Origin: Candidatus Saccharimonadota bacterium
GTDB lineage: Bacteria > Patescibacteriota > Saccharimonadia > Saccharimonadales > UBA4665
NCBI GenBank assembly: GCA_013289705.1
Contig: JABCZM010000001.1
Location: 124,001 to 188,000, forward strand
Reading direction: 5' to 3'
DNA: 64,000 nt
The notes under the pieces are model-generated. The model worked only from the letters and a program-made list of their open reading frames with translations, had not been told where the DNA came from and did no database searches. Position numbers and translations under genes: made by a program. This document shows, piece after piece, positions 27,937 to 35,655 of the stretch (positions are counted from its first letter, which is position 1; the number at the start of each line of letters is the position of its first letter).

Positions 27937-28173
27937 CTAATGTCGATGATGCCGTCGTAATGCAACATAGAACGGCAAGACCGCGAGCAGCACAGCGAGG
28001 ACACCAGCTGGCACGATCCACCAAGGATGATCGTTGCGCCCAAGGAAGCTCTCGGACGTATTAAGATGGATCTCAATGACAAGCCAGAGGGCACAAGACT
28101 CAATGACGATAGTAAAGGCTAGTCACAGCAGAAGGTGCCCAAGGCGGCCAGTGATTGACTTTATTGTGGGCAT
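27937..28173 (-). pseudogene. Small two-helix membrane protein gene with an in-frame TGA
   Basis: From the ATG at 28173 the minus frame reads MPTIKSITGRLGHLLL, then TGA (28125-28123), then 61 further codons to TAG. These form two membrane helices (LAFTIVIESCALWLVIEIHL and WWIVPAGVLAVLLAVLPFYV) and a basic RRHHRH end. The hydrophobic pattern runs straight across the stop, so the frame was once coding. TGA is an ordinary stop elsewhere in this window, so this is decay or a sequence error rather than recoding. Function unknown. Confidence 0.5.
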
Positions 28174-28546
28174 ATCAGACTCAATATAGCACAACTGCCT
28201 ACATAACCGTGCAACGTGGGGCGGGTCCTGCACTCTCGTCATTCCGGCATGAAAGAGCTGCTACAGTCTGACAACTCTTTGCTGTTAGGGATAGTTATGC
28301 GGTTACATAACACGAGACCTTACTGCGTGTGCCGGAACGCTTCTTTGCCTTCTCGTGCTCGGCAGTGTGGTGTCGCTGGGTGGACTGTTCTCCTGTTTAG
28401 TTTAGACACTTCCGGTGTAGAACAGCCAGTGTTTGGTGTGTTGCAGAGCTGTTGAGTTATTACGAATCTGCAAACTACCGAAATAGGCCTGCGTTCAGGG
28501 CTGAGCTACAATAGTATTACTACCCTTGCATTGGTCTGATAAGGTA
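28174..28546. other. Intergenic stretch without a supported gene
   Basis: Only weak open frames are present. A 79-codon plus frame at 28216 has no promoter at the right distance and an unnatural Cys/Arg/Ser composition. A second frame around 28320-28400 shows a short hydrophobic run but no start. This may be decayed sequence between the membrane pseudogene and mazEF. Confidence 0.4.
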
Positions 28547-28575
28547 TTGACAGTTGTTGGCATAATGCGTACAAT
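28547..28575 (+). promoter_or_regulatory. mazEF promoter
   Basis: TTGACA (28547-28552), 17-base spacer and TACAAT (28570-28575) form a near-consensus promoter. The mazE ATG follows after six bases. GTACAATGTAC around the -10 is a short palindrome, a plausible MazE autorepression site. Confidence 0.75.
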
Positions 28576-28581
28576 GTACGT

Positions 28582-28902
28582 ATGGCTTCAATAAATACGA
28601 CACTTACAACATCAGGTAATAGCGTTGCTCTCAGATTGCCGCAAGAGGTGCTCCGTATGAGTGGCTTGAATGGTAAAAGTAAGGTTAAGATTTCTGCAAA
28701 GAAAAACCGAATTATTATTACAAAAAGCAGTAATCCGCGTGAAGGCTGGGAAGAGCAGATCGAAGCGCTGCTTCTTGCAGAAGGTGACCCAAGCAAGGAA
28801 TTCGTTGATATGAAAGCTGCTGATGATGACGGGCTTGATGGTTTGCCGTGGAATGGCCCTTCATTTGAGGAATGGCAAAAGAACCATGACGAGCTTTCCT
28901 GA
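28582..28902 (+). CDS. mazE: MazE-like AbrB-fold antitoxin
   Basis: 106 residues. The N-terminal 50 residues form a swapped-hairpin AbrB DNA-binding domain (TLTTSGNSVALRLPQEVL...KVKISAKKNRIIITK). The acidic C-terminal half ends with the toxin-wrapping pattern LPWNGPSFEEWQKNHDE. It neutralises and co-represses with the MazF partner, whose gene starts inside the mazE 3' end. Both genes are intact. Confidence 0.88.
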   Translation: MASINTTLTTSGNSVALRLPQEVLRMSGLNGKSKVKISAKKNRIIITKSSNPREGWEEQIEALLLAEGDPSKEFVDMKAADDDGLDGLPWNGPSFEEWQKNHDELS

Positions 28903-29215
28903 GCAGACTTCAGTCTATTGGTTTGACCCAGAGCCCATAAAGGGTTCGGAATTTCGAAAAGTACGGCCTTGTATTGTGGTCTCGCCCAACGAAATGAATA
29001 AAAAGCTGCAGACTTTACTAGTTGTCCCCCTGACGTCTACCATAAAATCTTGGCCATTCAGGGTCTCCGTTGATGTATTGGGTCAGAGGTCTAGCGCCGC
29101 ATGTGATCAATTGCGTGTTATCGATAAGACAAGGTTACGGTCTTATATTGGAAATCTGAAAAAGTCAGATAGTGAAAAGCTATTTGGGATGCTGCAGTCG
29201 ATTCTTTCTGAGTAG
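28886..29215 (+). CDS. mazF: MazF/PemK family endoribonuclease toxin
   Basis: 109 residues from the ATG at 28886, which overlaps the end of mazE by 17 bases; the longer in-frame start lies deep in mazE and adds no family residues. MazF features include VYWFDPEPIKGSEFRKVRPCIVVSP at the N-terminus (the KxRP segment), LLVVPLTST, and the conserved CDQLRVIDKTRL. MazF cleaves mRNA at short sequence motifs. The length and motifs indicate a complete toxin. Confidence 0.9.
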   Translation: MTSFPEQTSVYWFDPEPIKGSEFRKVRPCIVVSPNEMNKKLQTLLVVPLTSTIKSWPFRVSVDVLGQRSSAACDQLRVIDKTRLRSYIGNLKKSDSEKLFGMLQSILSE

Positions 29216-29232
29216 TGCTAAGATAGCCATGT

Positions 29233-29565
29233 ATGGCTAGTAATGATCGTAACAAAAAGATTCCACCACTTATTCTTGTCGCTGGCATCATCATAGTAAT
29301 TCCTCATTTTATTCCAATACATAGTCAGCTGGGGTATTTGGAACCTCCATTATCCCCAGATGATATCTCAAATTATAATGTTTGTTTTGGAGTTAATGAA
29401 GCTCCAGGAGAATCAGTATCCAAAACGACTCCCAGTGCGGATTACTATCGGCTTATTCCTAATGGTACGTCCGGTTTTCACAAAGACAAGAGGTACCTCG
29501 TACCAATAACAACAAAGGCGTGTCCAAGTGCCGTACCAGTAAGGCTAAGATTATATTTATGGTGA
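29233..29565 (+). CDS. Hypothetical single-pass or secreted protein
   Basis: 110 residues with a basic N-terminus (MASNDRNKK) and a hydrophobic segment IPPLILVAGIIIVIPHFI that could be a signal anchor. An extracellular part with two cysteines (VCFGV, ACPSA) follows. TAAGAT at 29219-29224 lies 8 bases before the ATG. No family recognised. It follows mazF by 17 bases but has its own apparent -10. Confidence 0.5.
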   Translation: MASNDRNKKIPPLILVAGIIIVIPHFIPIHSQLGYLEPPLSPDDISNYNVCFGVNEAPGESVSKTTPSADYYRLIPNGTSGFHKDKRYLVPITTKACPSAVPVRLRLYLW

Positions 29566-29665
29566 AGAGCCAGCTACTTTTGCTAGTTTAAAGGCGCAAG
29601 CAATATGCTATTATGAAGGCTGATAATCGACAGTTGTTGGATAATGCAGGGGTAGGATTGGACCG

Positions 29666-31303
29666 ATGAGTAAAGTTGCATACTATTTACAAGAACATTT
29701 AGTGGGTGAGGTAACAACCTCTTTGGACGCTCGTCGTTTCTTTGCAACCGATGGCAGTATCTTTAGCGTGCCACCGGCAATTGTGGTGTATCCGCGCTCC
29801 GAGGGTGATGTCCGTAAAGTTGCACGCTTTGCATGGCAGCTGGCCGAACGTGGTCGTTCTATTCCGATTACCGCTCGTGGAAGCGGTACCGATCAGGGTG
29901 GCGGGGCAATCGGCAGCGGTGTCATGATTGTTTTTCCGGCCCACATGAATCGCATTGTGGAGTTTGATAACAAATCCGGCAATGTCATTATTGAACCGGG
30001 CATCAACTATGCAAAATTGCAGCAAACACTAGAAACACATAGCCGTTTCTTGCCACCGTTCCCTTCTAGTTATGAATATTCTAGTGTTGGCGGTGCGATT
30101 GGCAACAATGCAAGTGGTGAAAAATCGGTCAAGTATGGCGATACGCGGGCATACGTCAAGAGCCTGCGCGTAGTGCTAGCTAACGGTGAAGTGATCGAAA
30201 CTGGTCGACTAGCCAAGCGTGAGCTGAGTAAAAAATTGGGTCTAGCCACATTCGAAGGTGAAATTTACCGAGCAATTGACACGCTTATCGAAGAGAATAT
30301 AGAACTTGTGGCTCATACGAAGCTGCCAGTTACCAAAAATGCGGCTGGCTACGATTTGGCCGACATTAAGCACAAAGATGGTTCGTTTGATCTGACTCCA
30401 TTGTTTGTAGGCTCTCAAGGTACGCTTGGTATTGTTACTGAAGCGACCATGACCACCAAGCCTTACAATCCAGAAACAACGCTGCTAGTTGCCGGTTTTG
30501 ATACCGTGCAACAGGCTCAAGCAACTGTGCTTGAGCTACGCGCCTTGCCGGAACTCCCCAGCGCCATTGAAATGGTGGATCATAATTTGCTGGAAGCCGT
30601 GTCGGTTATTAATCCAAATCAGCTCAAAAGTGTTGTTAGCAAGCCGTATCCTAAGATTGTGATGCTCATAGAGTTTGATAGTTCTAGCGAACGTCAGCAC
30701 AAAAAACTGATCAAAAAAACGCGCAATATTTTGCAGACCTACTCGGCTGGTTTTCAGGTCGAAAAAGATCCTATGAAGCAAGCTGAGCTGTGGAAAATTC
30801 GTCATTCGGCGGCCAGTATTTTGTCGCACAGTACTGGGCGTGCCAAGGCAATACCATTTATCGAAGATGGCGTGGTGCCGGTTGAAAAGTTTGGCGAATA
30901 TCTTGAAGGTGTCTACGCTATTTTTGAACGCAACGGTCTAGAAGTTGCTGTTTGGGGTCACGCCGGTGATGCCAACCTGCACTTGCAGCCATATTTGGAT
31001 CTTGCAGAGGTTGGCGATCGTCAGAAAGTGTTTAAAGTTATGGACGAGTACTACAACTTGGTTATATCACTTGGCGGCTCTACTTCTGGAGAACACAACG
31101 ACGGCCGTTTGCGTGCGCCGTACCTGGAAACCTTATATGGCAAGGAAGTCTACGGTCTATTCCAGAAAATTAAGAAGATTTTTGACCCTTATAACACTAT
31201 GAACCCAGGTGTAAAAATTGATGTCACAATAGAAGACATCAAGCCATTGGTGCGCCAAGAATATGGCCTCGATCATTTATACCAGCACATGCCTCGAACG
31301 TAG
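29666..31303 (+). CDS. FAD-linked oxidase, GlcD/D-lactate dehydrogenase type
   Basis: 545 residues. The FAD_binding_4 (PCMH) domain spans about 30-215 with ITARGSGTDQGGGAIG and the flavin loop SVGGAIGNNASGEKSVKYGD. The FAD-oxidase C-terminal domain ends with VWGHAGDANLHLQP, GSTSGEHNDGR and FDPYNTMNPG. The family oxidises D-2-hydroxy acids such as D-lactate or glycolate. There is no fused Fe-S domain, and no glcE or glcF neighbours. TAGGAT at 29653-29658 is 7 bases before the ATG. Confidence 0.92.
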   Translation: MSKVAYYLQEHLVGEVTTSLDARRFFATDGSIFSVPPAIVVYPRSEGDVRKVARFAWQLAERGRSIPITARGSGTDQGGGAIGSGVMIVFPAHMNRIVEFDNKSGNVIIEPGINYAKLQQTLETHSRFLPPFPSSYEYSSVGGAIGNNASGEKSVKYGDTRAYVKSLRVVLANGEVIETGRLAKRELSKKLGLATFEGEIYRAIDTLIEENIELVAHTKLPVTKNAAGYDLADIKHKDGSFDLTPLFVGSQGTLGIVTEATMTTKPYNPETTLLVAGFDTVQQAQATVLELRALPELPSAIEMVDHNLLEAVSVINPNQLKSVVSKPYPKIVMLIEFDSSSERQHKKLIKKTRNILQTYSAGFQVEKDPMKQAELWKIRHSAASILSHSTGRAKAIPFIEDGVVPVEKFGEYLEGVYAIFERNGLEVAVWGHAGDANLHLQPYLDLAEVGDRQKVFKVMDEYYNLVISLGGSTSGEHNDGRLRAPYLETLYGKEVYGLFQKIKKIFDPYNTMNPGVKIDVTIEDIKPLVRQEYGLDHLYQHMPRT

Positions 31304-31446
31304 ACTTGAGTTTTTGGCTCAAAACAGATAAGATAGTCTAGTTCTTTGACAAAATTACCTCATTAATTTGCCAAGCATGGCTGCAGCTAGAGGGAAAAGA
31401 GCGGCCAGAGTGACGAATTCATTTTTTGTCTTATTACAAGTTTTTT

Positions 31447-31530
31447 GCGGACGTGGCGGAATGGTAGACGCGCTACCTTGAGGTGGTAGTGAGGCAACTC
31501 GTGGAGGTTCAAGTCCTCTCGTCCGCACCA
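31447..31530 (+). tRNA. tRNA-Leu (GAG)
   Basis: Acceptor GCGGACG/CGTCCGC with encoded ACCA. The anticodon loop TTGAGGT gives GAG. Long variable arm and canonical T loop TTCAAGT. It is closely similar to the tRNA-Leu(CAG) at 26879. Confidence 0.97.
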
Positions 31531-31558
31531 AGACAAAATGGTACAATGTACCGCATGT

Positions 31559-31635
31559 GGGCGCTTAGCTCAGTTGGCTAGAGCATCTCGTTTACACCGA
31601 GAGGGTCGGGGGTTCGAGTCCCTCAGCGCCCACCA
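31559..31635 (+). tRNA. tRNA-Val (TAC)
   Basis: Acceptor GGGCGCT/AGCGCCC with encoded ACCA. The anticodon loop TTTACAC gives TAC. D loop GTTGGCTA and T loop TTCGAGT are canonical. The foreign-looking island begins right after its CCA end. Confidence 0.97.
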
Positions 31636-31744
31636 GAACCGTCTTACTCGAACCACTGACCGTATAGATGTCAGCGAGGACGGGATGATTAGTTCCTTCA
31701 GTAGCCCTGGCCGGTAGGCCAGGGCTACTTTCGTTCTGCCCGAT

Positions 31745-32080
31745 CTTTGCTCGCTTGCCGACAGCGATGGCCTTCTGTTGCTGGTAGACTCGAATCTCAT
31801 CGAACGGTGCGATTAGCTCATCTCGGATCACTCGAACCATTGGTGGCACGTCATCCAGGTAGAGCCGTCGGTAGAACGTCTCATTGAGTTGCCGACGTGT
31901 CTCATCGGCTGCCTGCTGGTAGAGCTGCACGGGGTTGGTCATGAGCTGCACGCAGCTGCTGAGTCGTTCGGTGCCGACCTCGACAATCGCCCGCATGTTC
32001 TGCCTCGCCTCGATTGCCAGGCAGTCCATCTGGTGCATCGCGGCGGTTAGCTGCCGATCTTGATCTTGACTGGTGATTGT
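31745..32080 (-). pseudogene. Serine recombinase (large integrase) C-terminal remnant
   Basis: The minus frame encodes a stretch ending LYQQAADETRRQLNETFYRR then LYLDD and DELIAPFDEI. This follows the pattern at the end of actinobacterial large serine recombinases (a Tyr, paired Arg, LNxxFxxxLYxDD, then a Pro-Phe pair). The catalytic resolvase domain is missing; upstream codons in the frame look non-coding. It reads towards tRNA-Val, about 110 bases from its 3' end. This is the likely integration enzyme of the island, now dead. Confidence 0.55.
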
Positions 32081-32332
32081 GTGTCCTGGTTGGGTTCGAA
32101 CTAGGCCTTCTGGCCGCCTCTGGCCAAGCGGACTTCGCTGGTCACGAGCTGCGTCTACCTGTGGGATGCCTCGATACGGATCGATGTGTCGAACACGGTC
32201 GTTCGATCTACGCTGTCCTTCTGCGAGCATCAGGGCTAGTACCTCGGTGTCCGAACTCTGTGAGGATTCCTCGTAGGCCAAGAAGTGGCGACACGCGGGT
32301 GTCCGAGCGGACCGAGTACGTTCCGTCGCAAT

Positions 32333-32695
32333 ATGGAACCATTGTGGGATCTGCTGGCTTCCAGCATTGAGAACATGAAATCTGCGCAATCTGTGCATCC
32401 GGAATCTGAGCCTTCGCAACTAACGGAGCACGAATATGTGCAACGCCCAGACCTTGAAGCGGAGATACAGCGCGCCCTAAACGAAGGTCGTTCGCCCATA
32501 GTTTTATGGGGAGAATCCGGCAATGGGAAGACATGGCTATGCAAGAAGATAATCAGGGAACACTTTCAAGGTCGGAACATCGCTATATTCCGTGAGGGAG
32601 ACGACGAGGCCTCTCTGTTCGACCTGGACTTGATCGCGGAACTCAGACGACGTGGCTTATCGCCGGAATCGTGGACAACGACGGCGGTGGCATGA
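32333..32695 (+). pseudogene. Truncated P-loop NTPase (STAND/AAA-like) fragment
   Basis: 120 residues from ATG 32333. The protein has an N-terminal helical stretch, then VQRPDLEAEIQRALNEGR and Walker A WGESGNGKTW, followed by a beta strand (NIAIFREGDDE), and ends soon after at a TAG-free but foreign-looking junction and stop. Walker B and all later NTPase motifs are missing, so it is a front-end fragment of a much larger protein. STAND-type NTPases often act in conflict systems. Whether this fragment is expressed is unknown. Confidence 0.5.
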
Positions 32696-32822
32696 AGTTC
32701 GTAGATGGTCAATCGGCAGCTGTTAGCGGCTGGCCGCCTAGTTCATGGTCAGAAGGTCAGACCGCAGCAACGTGGGCGGCCTTTTTTGATAAAGACGGAA
32801 ATCCTGTATAATGGGGGCAGCT

Positions 32823-33098
32823 ATGGATAAAGAAGATGCAATTCGAGTTGTAAGCACTTACATTCAAGCGAGGTACCCGGACTATCTTGCAGATCAAGGT
32901 CTTGACGCCGACCGATTCGAGATTGGTTGGGTCGTTTATCCGAAGATTGATCCGACTGACATCGACTCGCTTCGGATAGGGCAGACCATATTTGTGTTGG
33001 GTGACAACGGAGAGATTGTGGAGTCATCCTCAAGTTTGCCTCCTGGATTTGCAGAGGAGGACTTTGTTCAGCGGTACGGCGAACACCCGGACGCTTGA
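32823..33098 (+). CDS. Imm35/YrhB-like immunity protein candidate
   Basis: 91 residues from the ATG at 32823; the upstream ATG at 32811 lies inside the TATAAT -10 box (32807-32812). The sequence starts with a helix (EDAIRVVSTYIQARYPDYL), followed by FEIGWVVYP, a two-strand region and the FVLGDNGEIVESSSSLPP turn. This order resembles the YrhB/Imm35 fold of immunity proteins that guard against polymorphic toxins. The match is by pattern only. It is the one island gene with a local-style promoter, which hints that it is in use. Confidence 0.5.
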   Translation: MDKEDAIRVVSTYIQARYPDYLADQGLDADRFEIGWVVYPKIDPTDIDSLRIGQTIFVLGDNGEIVESSSSLPPGFAEEDFVQRYGEHPDA

Positions 33099-33417
33099 TT
33101 CTGGATGACACTATTCGTATCGGACACCGAGGTTGTTACTTAATATTGGAGCCAGACCGACGACTGCTGGCGTGACCAGTTCATGTGACATTGGTCATGC
33201 CGACACCCCGCGGAATGCCGCATCGCACGCGGGCACTCCTGAACCCAGTACTCCGCGCTGACCGCTGTTGTCAGGGCGTTTTGCGGATCTGCGGACGGAT
33301 CCGTGTTGGTTCACTTCGCTCGACTCACAGGCCGATAGCCGCCGAGCCCCACGGCGGACTGCAATATGCGGGTACTCGTCCGACAAAGCGCTAAGCGGCG
33401 CAACCAAGACGAGCCTC
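33099..33417. other. Island intergenic stretch, no gene supported
   Basis: Several overlapping open frames exist on both strands, as expected for GC-rich DNA, but none has a start signal or a recognisable protein pattern. It is probably decayed cargo. Confidence 0.4.
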
Positions 33418-33531
33418 GTGGTATTGAAAGCGTGGATCGGCAAGACCATCTCCGTCCATGTCACCGGCAGTCAGAGTGGCTATAGCAGCGCTACTTCAAC
33501 CACCAAGTCAACTGCGGGGGTTGTTGGGTAA
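33418..33531 (+). pseudogene. Fragment of an actinobacterial-type secreted repeat protein
   Basis: The plus frame reads LKAWIGKTISVHVTGSQSG then YSSATSTTKST and stops at TAA. AW-x-GKTI-x-V-x-VTGS-x-x-GY is the pattern of the short beta repeat at the end of many actinobacterial secreted hydrolases and adhesins. Only the last repeat unit remains; upstream codons do not continue it. Gene relic within the island. Confidence 0.4.
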
Positions 33532-33684
33532 GTAACGACCAGAGAGCTGGATCAATGTCCCTTCGTAAGGGACCCAGGTTTCGCGCACCCTAGTCGGAAC
33601 AAGAAAAGCCAAAGCTCGGACATAGCATCGGTCAATTGTGTCCGGACCGTACGGGCCACGACTGATGGGACCCCGAAATACGAT
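33532..33684. other. Short non-coding stretch with a small hairpin
   Basis: Contains GTCCCTTCGTAAGGGAC, a 7-base-pair hairpin around 33557-33573, without a T-run. No gene seen. Confidence 0.3.
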
Positions 33685-34101
33685 CTAACCCTTCAGCGCA
33701 AACGTACGCTCGGCAATATTTGCAATCGTATTTGCGCCCCAGACCGTTGACTTAGAGCCCACATCTCCGTTGCCTGGTAGGCTAATCTCGACTAGGTTGT
33801 CCTCCGCTAGATCACGAAATCCGAGAATTTGCCCCCCTGTTACCAATACGGTGTCGAAACGTGTCGCCGCATAGGCTAGGATCACCGACCCGGCGATAGT
33901 CTCGTGTGTCGGCAGCTTATCCGAAACCCAATCCGTCAGTCCTACCACGACGCCAACCCGATCGGAGGGCCCGAACGCGGGCACGCCCAGAATTCGCCCG
34001 CATCCAAATTTTCCAGATAAGAGCGGTATTGACCAAAATTGTCCGGGAGCGAGCTTCGAGTTAGATTTAGGCGTAAAAGGATACTTTACCGATGATTTCA
34101 C
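33685..34101 (-). CDS. Imm26-like immunity protein candidate
   Basis: 138 residues from a GTG start at 34101 (three bases after the stop of the upstream small gene). Residues 16-50 read KLAPGQFWSIPLLSGKFGCG RI-type: a strand carrying G-x-x-F-x-IPL-x-x-G-x-x-GxGRI, which is the opening pattern of the Imm26 family of immunity proteins encoded in toxin loci. The rest alternates strands and one helix, with no membrane segment. Function is inferred from the pattern. It is transcribed with the 66-residue zinc-ribbon-like gene before it. Confidence 0.55.
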   Translation of the reverse strand: MKSSVKYPFTPKSNSKLAPGQFWSIPLLSGKFGCGRILGVPAFGPSDRVGVVVGLTDWVSDKLPTHETIAGSVILAYAATRFDTVLVTGGQILGFRDLAEDNLVEISLPGNGDVGSKSTVWGANTIANIAERTFALKG

Positions 34102-34104
34102 TTG

Positions 34105-34305
34105 TTAATCTCCGTTCCCTGCATTATGCCATATAGGGATATCCAGGTAAACCCGTAGCTTGGGCATGTCCGGGATCGAAATGATGTGGCCGCAGTCTTG
34201 GCAGCGGCTGAGGTGCTGGCCTGGACGTTCCGGGTCGGGGGTTACTTCGAAGCGGTGTCCCTGCTCGGCGTGCTCGGGTCTTTGAGGTGGGGGCTCCGTG
34301 GTCAT
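34105..34305 (-). CDS. Small zinc-ribbon-like protein
   Basis: 66 residues from the ATG at 34305, which has a GAGGTGAG ribosome site seven bases upstream; longer frames upstream lack a site. It contains GHRFEVTPDPERPGQHLSRC then QDCGHIISIPDMP: a single Cys-x2-Cys with two nearby His, possibly half of a zinc ribbon. The proline-rich front is actinobacterial in style. It ends three bases before the GTG of the Imm26-like gene, so the two form an operon. Confidence 0.5.
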   Translation of the reverse strand: MTTEPPPQRPEHAEQGHRFEVTPDPERPGQHLSRCQDCGHIISIPDMPKLRVYLDIPIWHNAGNGD

Positions 34306-34589
34306 CGGAAACTCACCTCGGAAGCATCGTGCGGGTTCGATTCGGCATGCACCGAAAAGATCAAGGCTACGCGCGTCCAAACACCGCAAGTACCGGGGCA
34401 AACAGACCACGCGTCGAGGCGGTGCGAACCTCGCTACTGCGGCTTGGCCTCACGATGCGGCCACGAAACGTTCGGCGGTACTCACTCGACCAGCTGTCGC
34501 AGGGCTAAACAAAGTAACCCGAACCTGTGTCACAAAGCACGAGTGGGACGCCAAAGCCAGCACCACCCTCAGACGCTAGGTGAAGATTT

Positions 34590-34862
34590 TCAGGCCGAGT
34601 CAGGACTACCCGATGGCAATACATCGGGAGCGTCTGGTTCGTGGTCTCGCGCAAAGATTTCCGCGACGGTCACGCCTGCAGCCAGTTCGGCCATCGACCG
34701 CTTCTCTGATTCAGTTTTTGGTTTGACTGGATCGTTCTCAGTCAGTGGCTCGAACATCCAACCACTCGGCAAATAAGTCTTTTCTCGCATATCGTCATCA
34801 ACGCCTCCGTTATTTTGTTTATGCCAAAAGCGGCCTTTTCTTAGCGTATCATTCAGCGTCAT
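34590..34862 (-). CDS. Hypothetical protein of the island
   Basis: 90 residues at most; the first codon of the open frame is not ATG, and an internal ATG at 34790 (MREKTYLPSGWMFEPLTEND) is an alternative. The middle is acidic and the end Pro/Ser-rich with a short helix (MAELAAGVTVAEIFARDH). No family recognised. It lies just after the membrane gene at 34869 on the same strand and may share its transcript. Confidence 0.35.
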   Translation of the reverse strand: MTLNDTLRKGRFWHKQNNGGVDDDMREKTYLPSGWMFEPLTENDPVKPKTESEKRSMAELAAGVTVAEIFARDHEPDAPDVLPSGSPDSA

Positions 34863-34868
34863 TTTCTC

Positions 34869-35273
34869 CTACCCAGGGTTACGTTCGACGAAATAGCTGT
34901 ACGTGCTGGCGCGCAGCAGCCAGGACAAGGCTCCAGTCACGAAACAGTAGAGAGACGCCGCGAGAAGGCATACCCACAGCGTAGCCCCGGGTCTTTCCAT
35001 CCAAGGCATCGAAAACTGCTTCTTACCATCAGGATAAGGTCCCAAGATATAGAGCGCTGCTCCTGCCAGCGACAGGAGCATCGTTGAAATCTGCACGATG
35101 CGAGCGCTAAGCGTTCCGCCAAAAACAGAAGTACCGCGGTCGAAACCCGTACAGGCGCTTGCCACGACAGGGATAGCGAGTAGGACATCCGCACCTGCTT
35201 CGAACCTGACACGAACGACGTGGTCACCGGACGGGTTCATCAAGTGCCCCCTGAGGACCACCAGTTTAGACAT
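34869..35273 (-). CDS. Hypothetical membrane protein of the island
   Basis: 134 residues if begun at the ATG at 35273; a start at 35240 is also possible, and the upstream part of the open frame lies in AT-rich flanking DNA and is unlikely to be coding. Two clear membrane helices are seen: ISTMLLSLAGAALYILGPYP and TLWVCLLAASLYCFVTGALSW. It sits at the right edge of the island. No family recognised. Confidence 0.45.
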   Translation of the reverse strand: MSKLVVLRGHLMNPSGDHVVRVRFEAGADVLLAIPVVASACTGFDRGTSVFGGTLSARIVQISTMLLSLAGAALYILGPYPDGKKQFSMPWMERPGATLWVCLLAASLYCFVTGALSWLLRASTYSYFVERNPG

Positions 35274-35332
35274 CCAACCAGCTAGACCTACAACTCTAGC
35301 TGATTTTTTATTCGTATAAATTCTAAAAAGTA

Positions 35333-35359
35333 TTGACAATAGATGTACAATAATATAAT
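35333..35359 (+). promoter_or_regulatory. Promoter of the BrnT/BrnA-type pair
   Basis: TTGACA at 35333-35338 and TATAAT at 35354-35359 have a 15-base spacer. The ATG follows after eight bases. The AT-rich repeat TACAATAATATAATATGAATATAT overlaps and could be the autoregulatory site. Confidence 0.6.
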
Positions 35360-35367
35360 ATGAATAT

Positions 35368-35655
35368 ATGGATTTAGTAATACGATTCAGCGAGGAAAAG
35401 AACGAATTACTTAAATCTACTAGAAGCATAAGCTTTGAGGAAATATTAGAGCTTATATACGAGGGTAATGTATTGGATGATCTAAAGCATCCGGATCCGA
35501 AAAGATCTAGCCAAAGAATTTATTTAGTTAAAATAGAAAAATACGTTTATGTAGTACCGTATATTATCGACGTAAGAAATAGAGAAATATTTTTAAAGAC
35601 TATCTACCCTAGCAGAAAGTACACCAAACTGTATTTGAAAGGAGAAAAATTATGA
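35368..35655 (+). CDS. BrnT-like toxin
   Basis: 95 residues: FSEEKNELLKSTRSISFEEI at the N-terminus, then a central beta region (YLVKIEKYVYVVPYII), and FLKTIYPSRKYTKLYL at the end. This is the layout of the small RNase toxins grouped with BrnT (DUF4258-like): an E-K-N segment, I-S-F-E-E, then K-T-x-x-P-S-R. The gene overlaps the antitoxin gene by four bases. AT-rich codon use differs sharply from the GC-rich island just upstream. Both genes are intact. Confidence 0.7.
   Translation: MDLVIRFSEEKNELLKSTRSISFEEILELIYEGNVLDDLKHPDPKRSSQRIYLVKIEKYVYVVPYIIDVRNREIFLKTIYPSRKYTKLYLKGEKL

Larger units (their letters stand above)
31636..35290. mobile_element. Actinobacterial-looking genomic island next to tRNA-Val
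   Basis: From the base after tRNA-Val to about 35290 the sequence appears higher in GC than its surroundings (by eye), lacks the local promoter style in most places, and contains broken genes of actinobacterial flavour. These include a serine-recombinase C-terminus, a truncated P-loop NTPase, two immunity-type proteins and a fragment of a secreted repeat protein. At about 35280-35290 it switches sharply to AT-rich DNA. No direct repeat of the tRNA-Val 3' end was found at the right edge, so the exact ends are uncertain. Confidence 0.55.

Noticed and set aside
28123-28125. TGA in the membrane pseudogene as a recoded (Gly/Trp) codon
   Set aside because: TGA terminates mntA, mazE and the transposase here, so the SR1/Gracilibacteria code does not apply, and no selenocysteine element is visible.
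28330-28420. Hydrophobic plus-strand stretch as a small lipoprotein or membrane gene
   Set aside because: The frame has no start codon and is closed upstream by TAG.
28216-28455. 79-codon plus-strand open frame between the membrane pseudogene and mazEF
   Set aside because: Unnatural Cys/Arg/Ser composition, no promoter or ribosome site at a usable distance and no protein pattern.
32077-32370. Plus-strand frames opposite the recombinase relic
   Set aside because: No start signals or recognisable protein pattern; overlapping frames on both strands are typical of decayed GC-rich sequence.
31592-32419. Whole 275-codon minus frame as one protein
   Set aside because: Its last part reads through antisense tRNA-Val and its first part overlaps the NTPase fragment; only the middle resembles a recombinase.
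34186-34776. 196-codon plus-strand frame in the island
   Set aside because: It runs antisense to the Cys-pair gene, which has a ribosome site and operon partner; long chance frames are expected in GC-rich DNA.
35231-35290. Direct repeat of the tRNA-Val 3' end as a right attachment site
   Set aside because: I looked for the 20-base tRNA-Val tail near the right edge of the island and did not find it.
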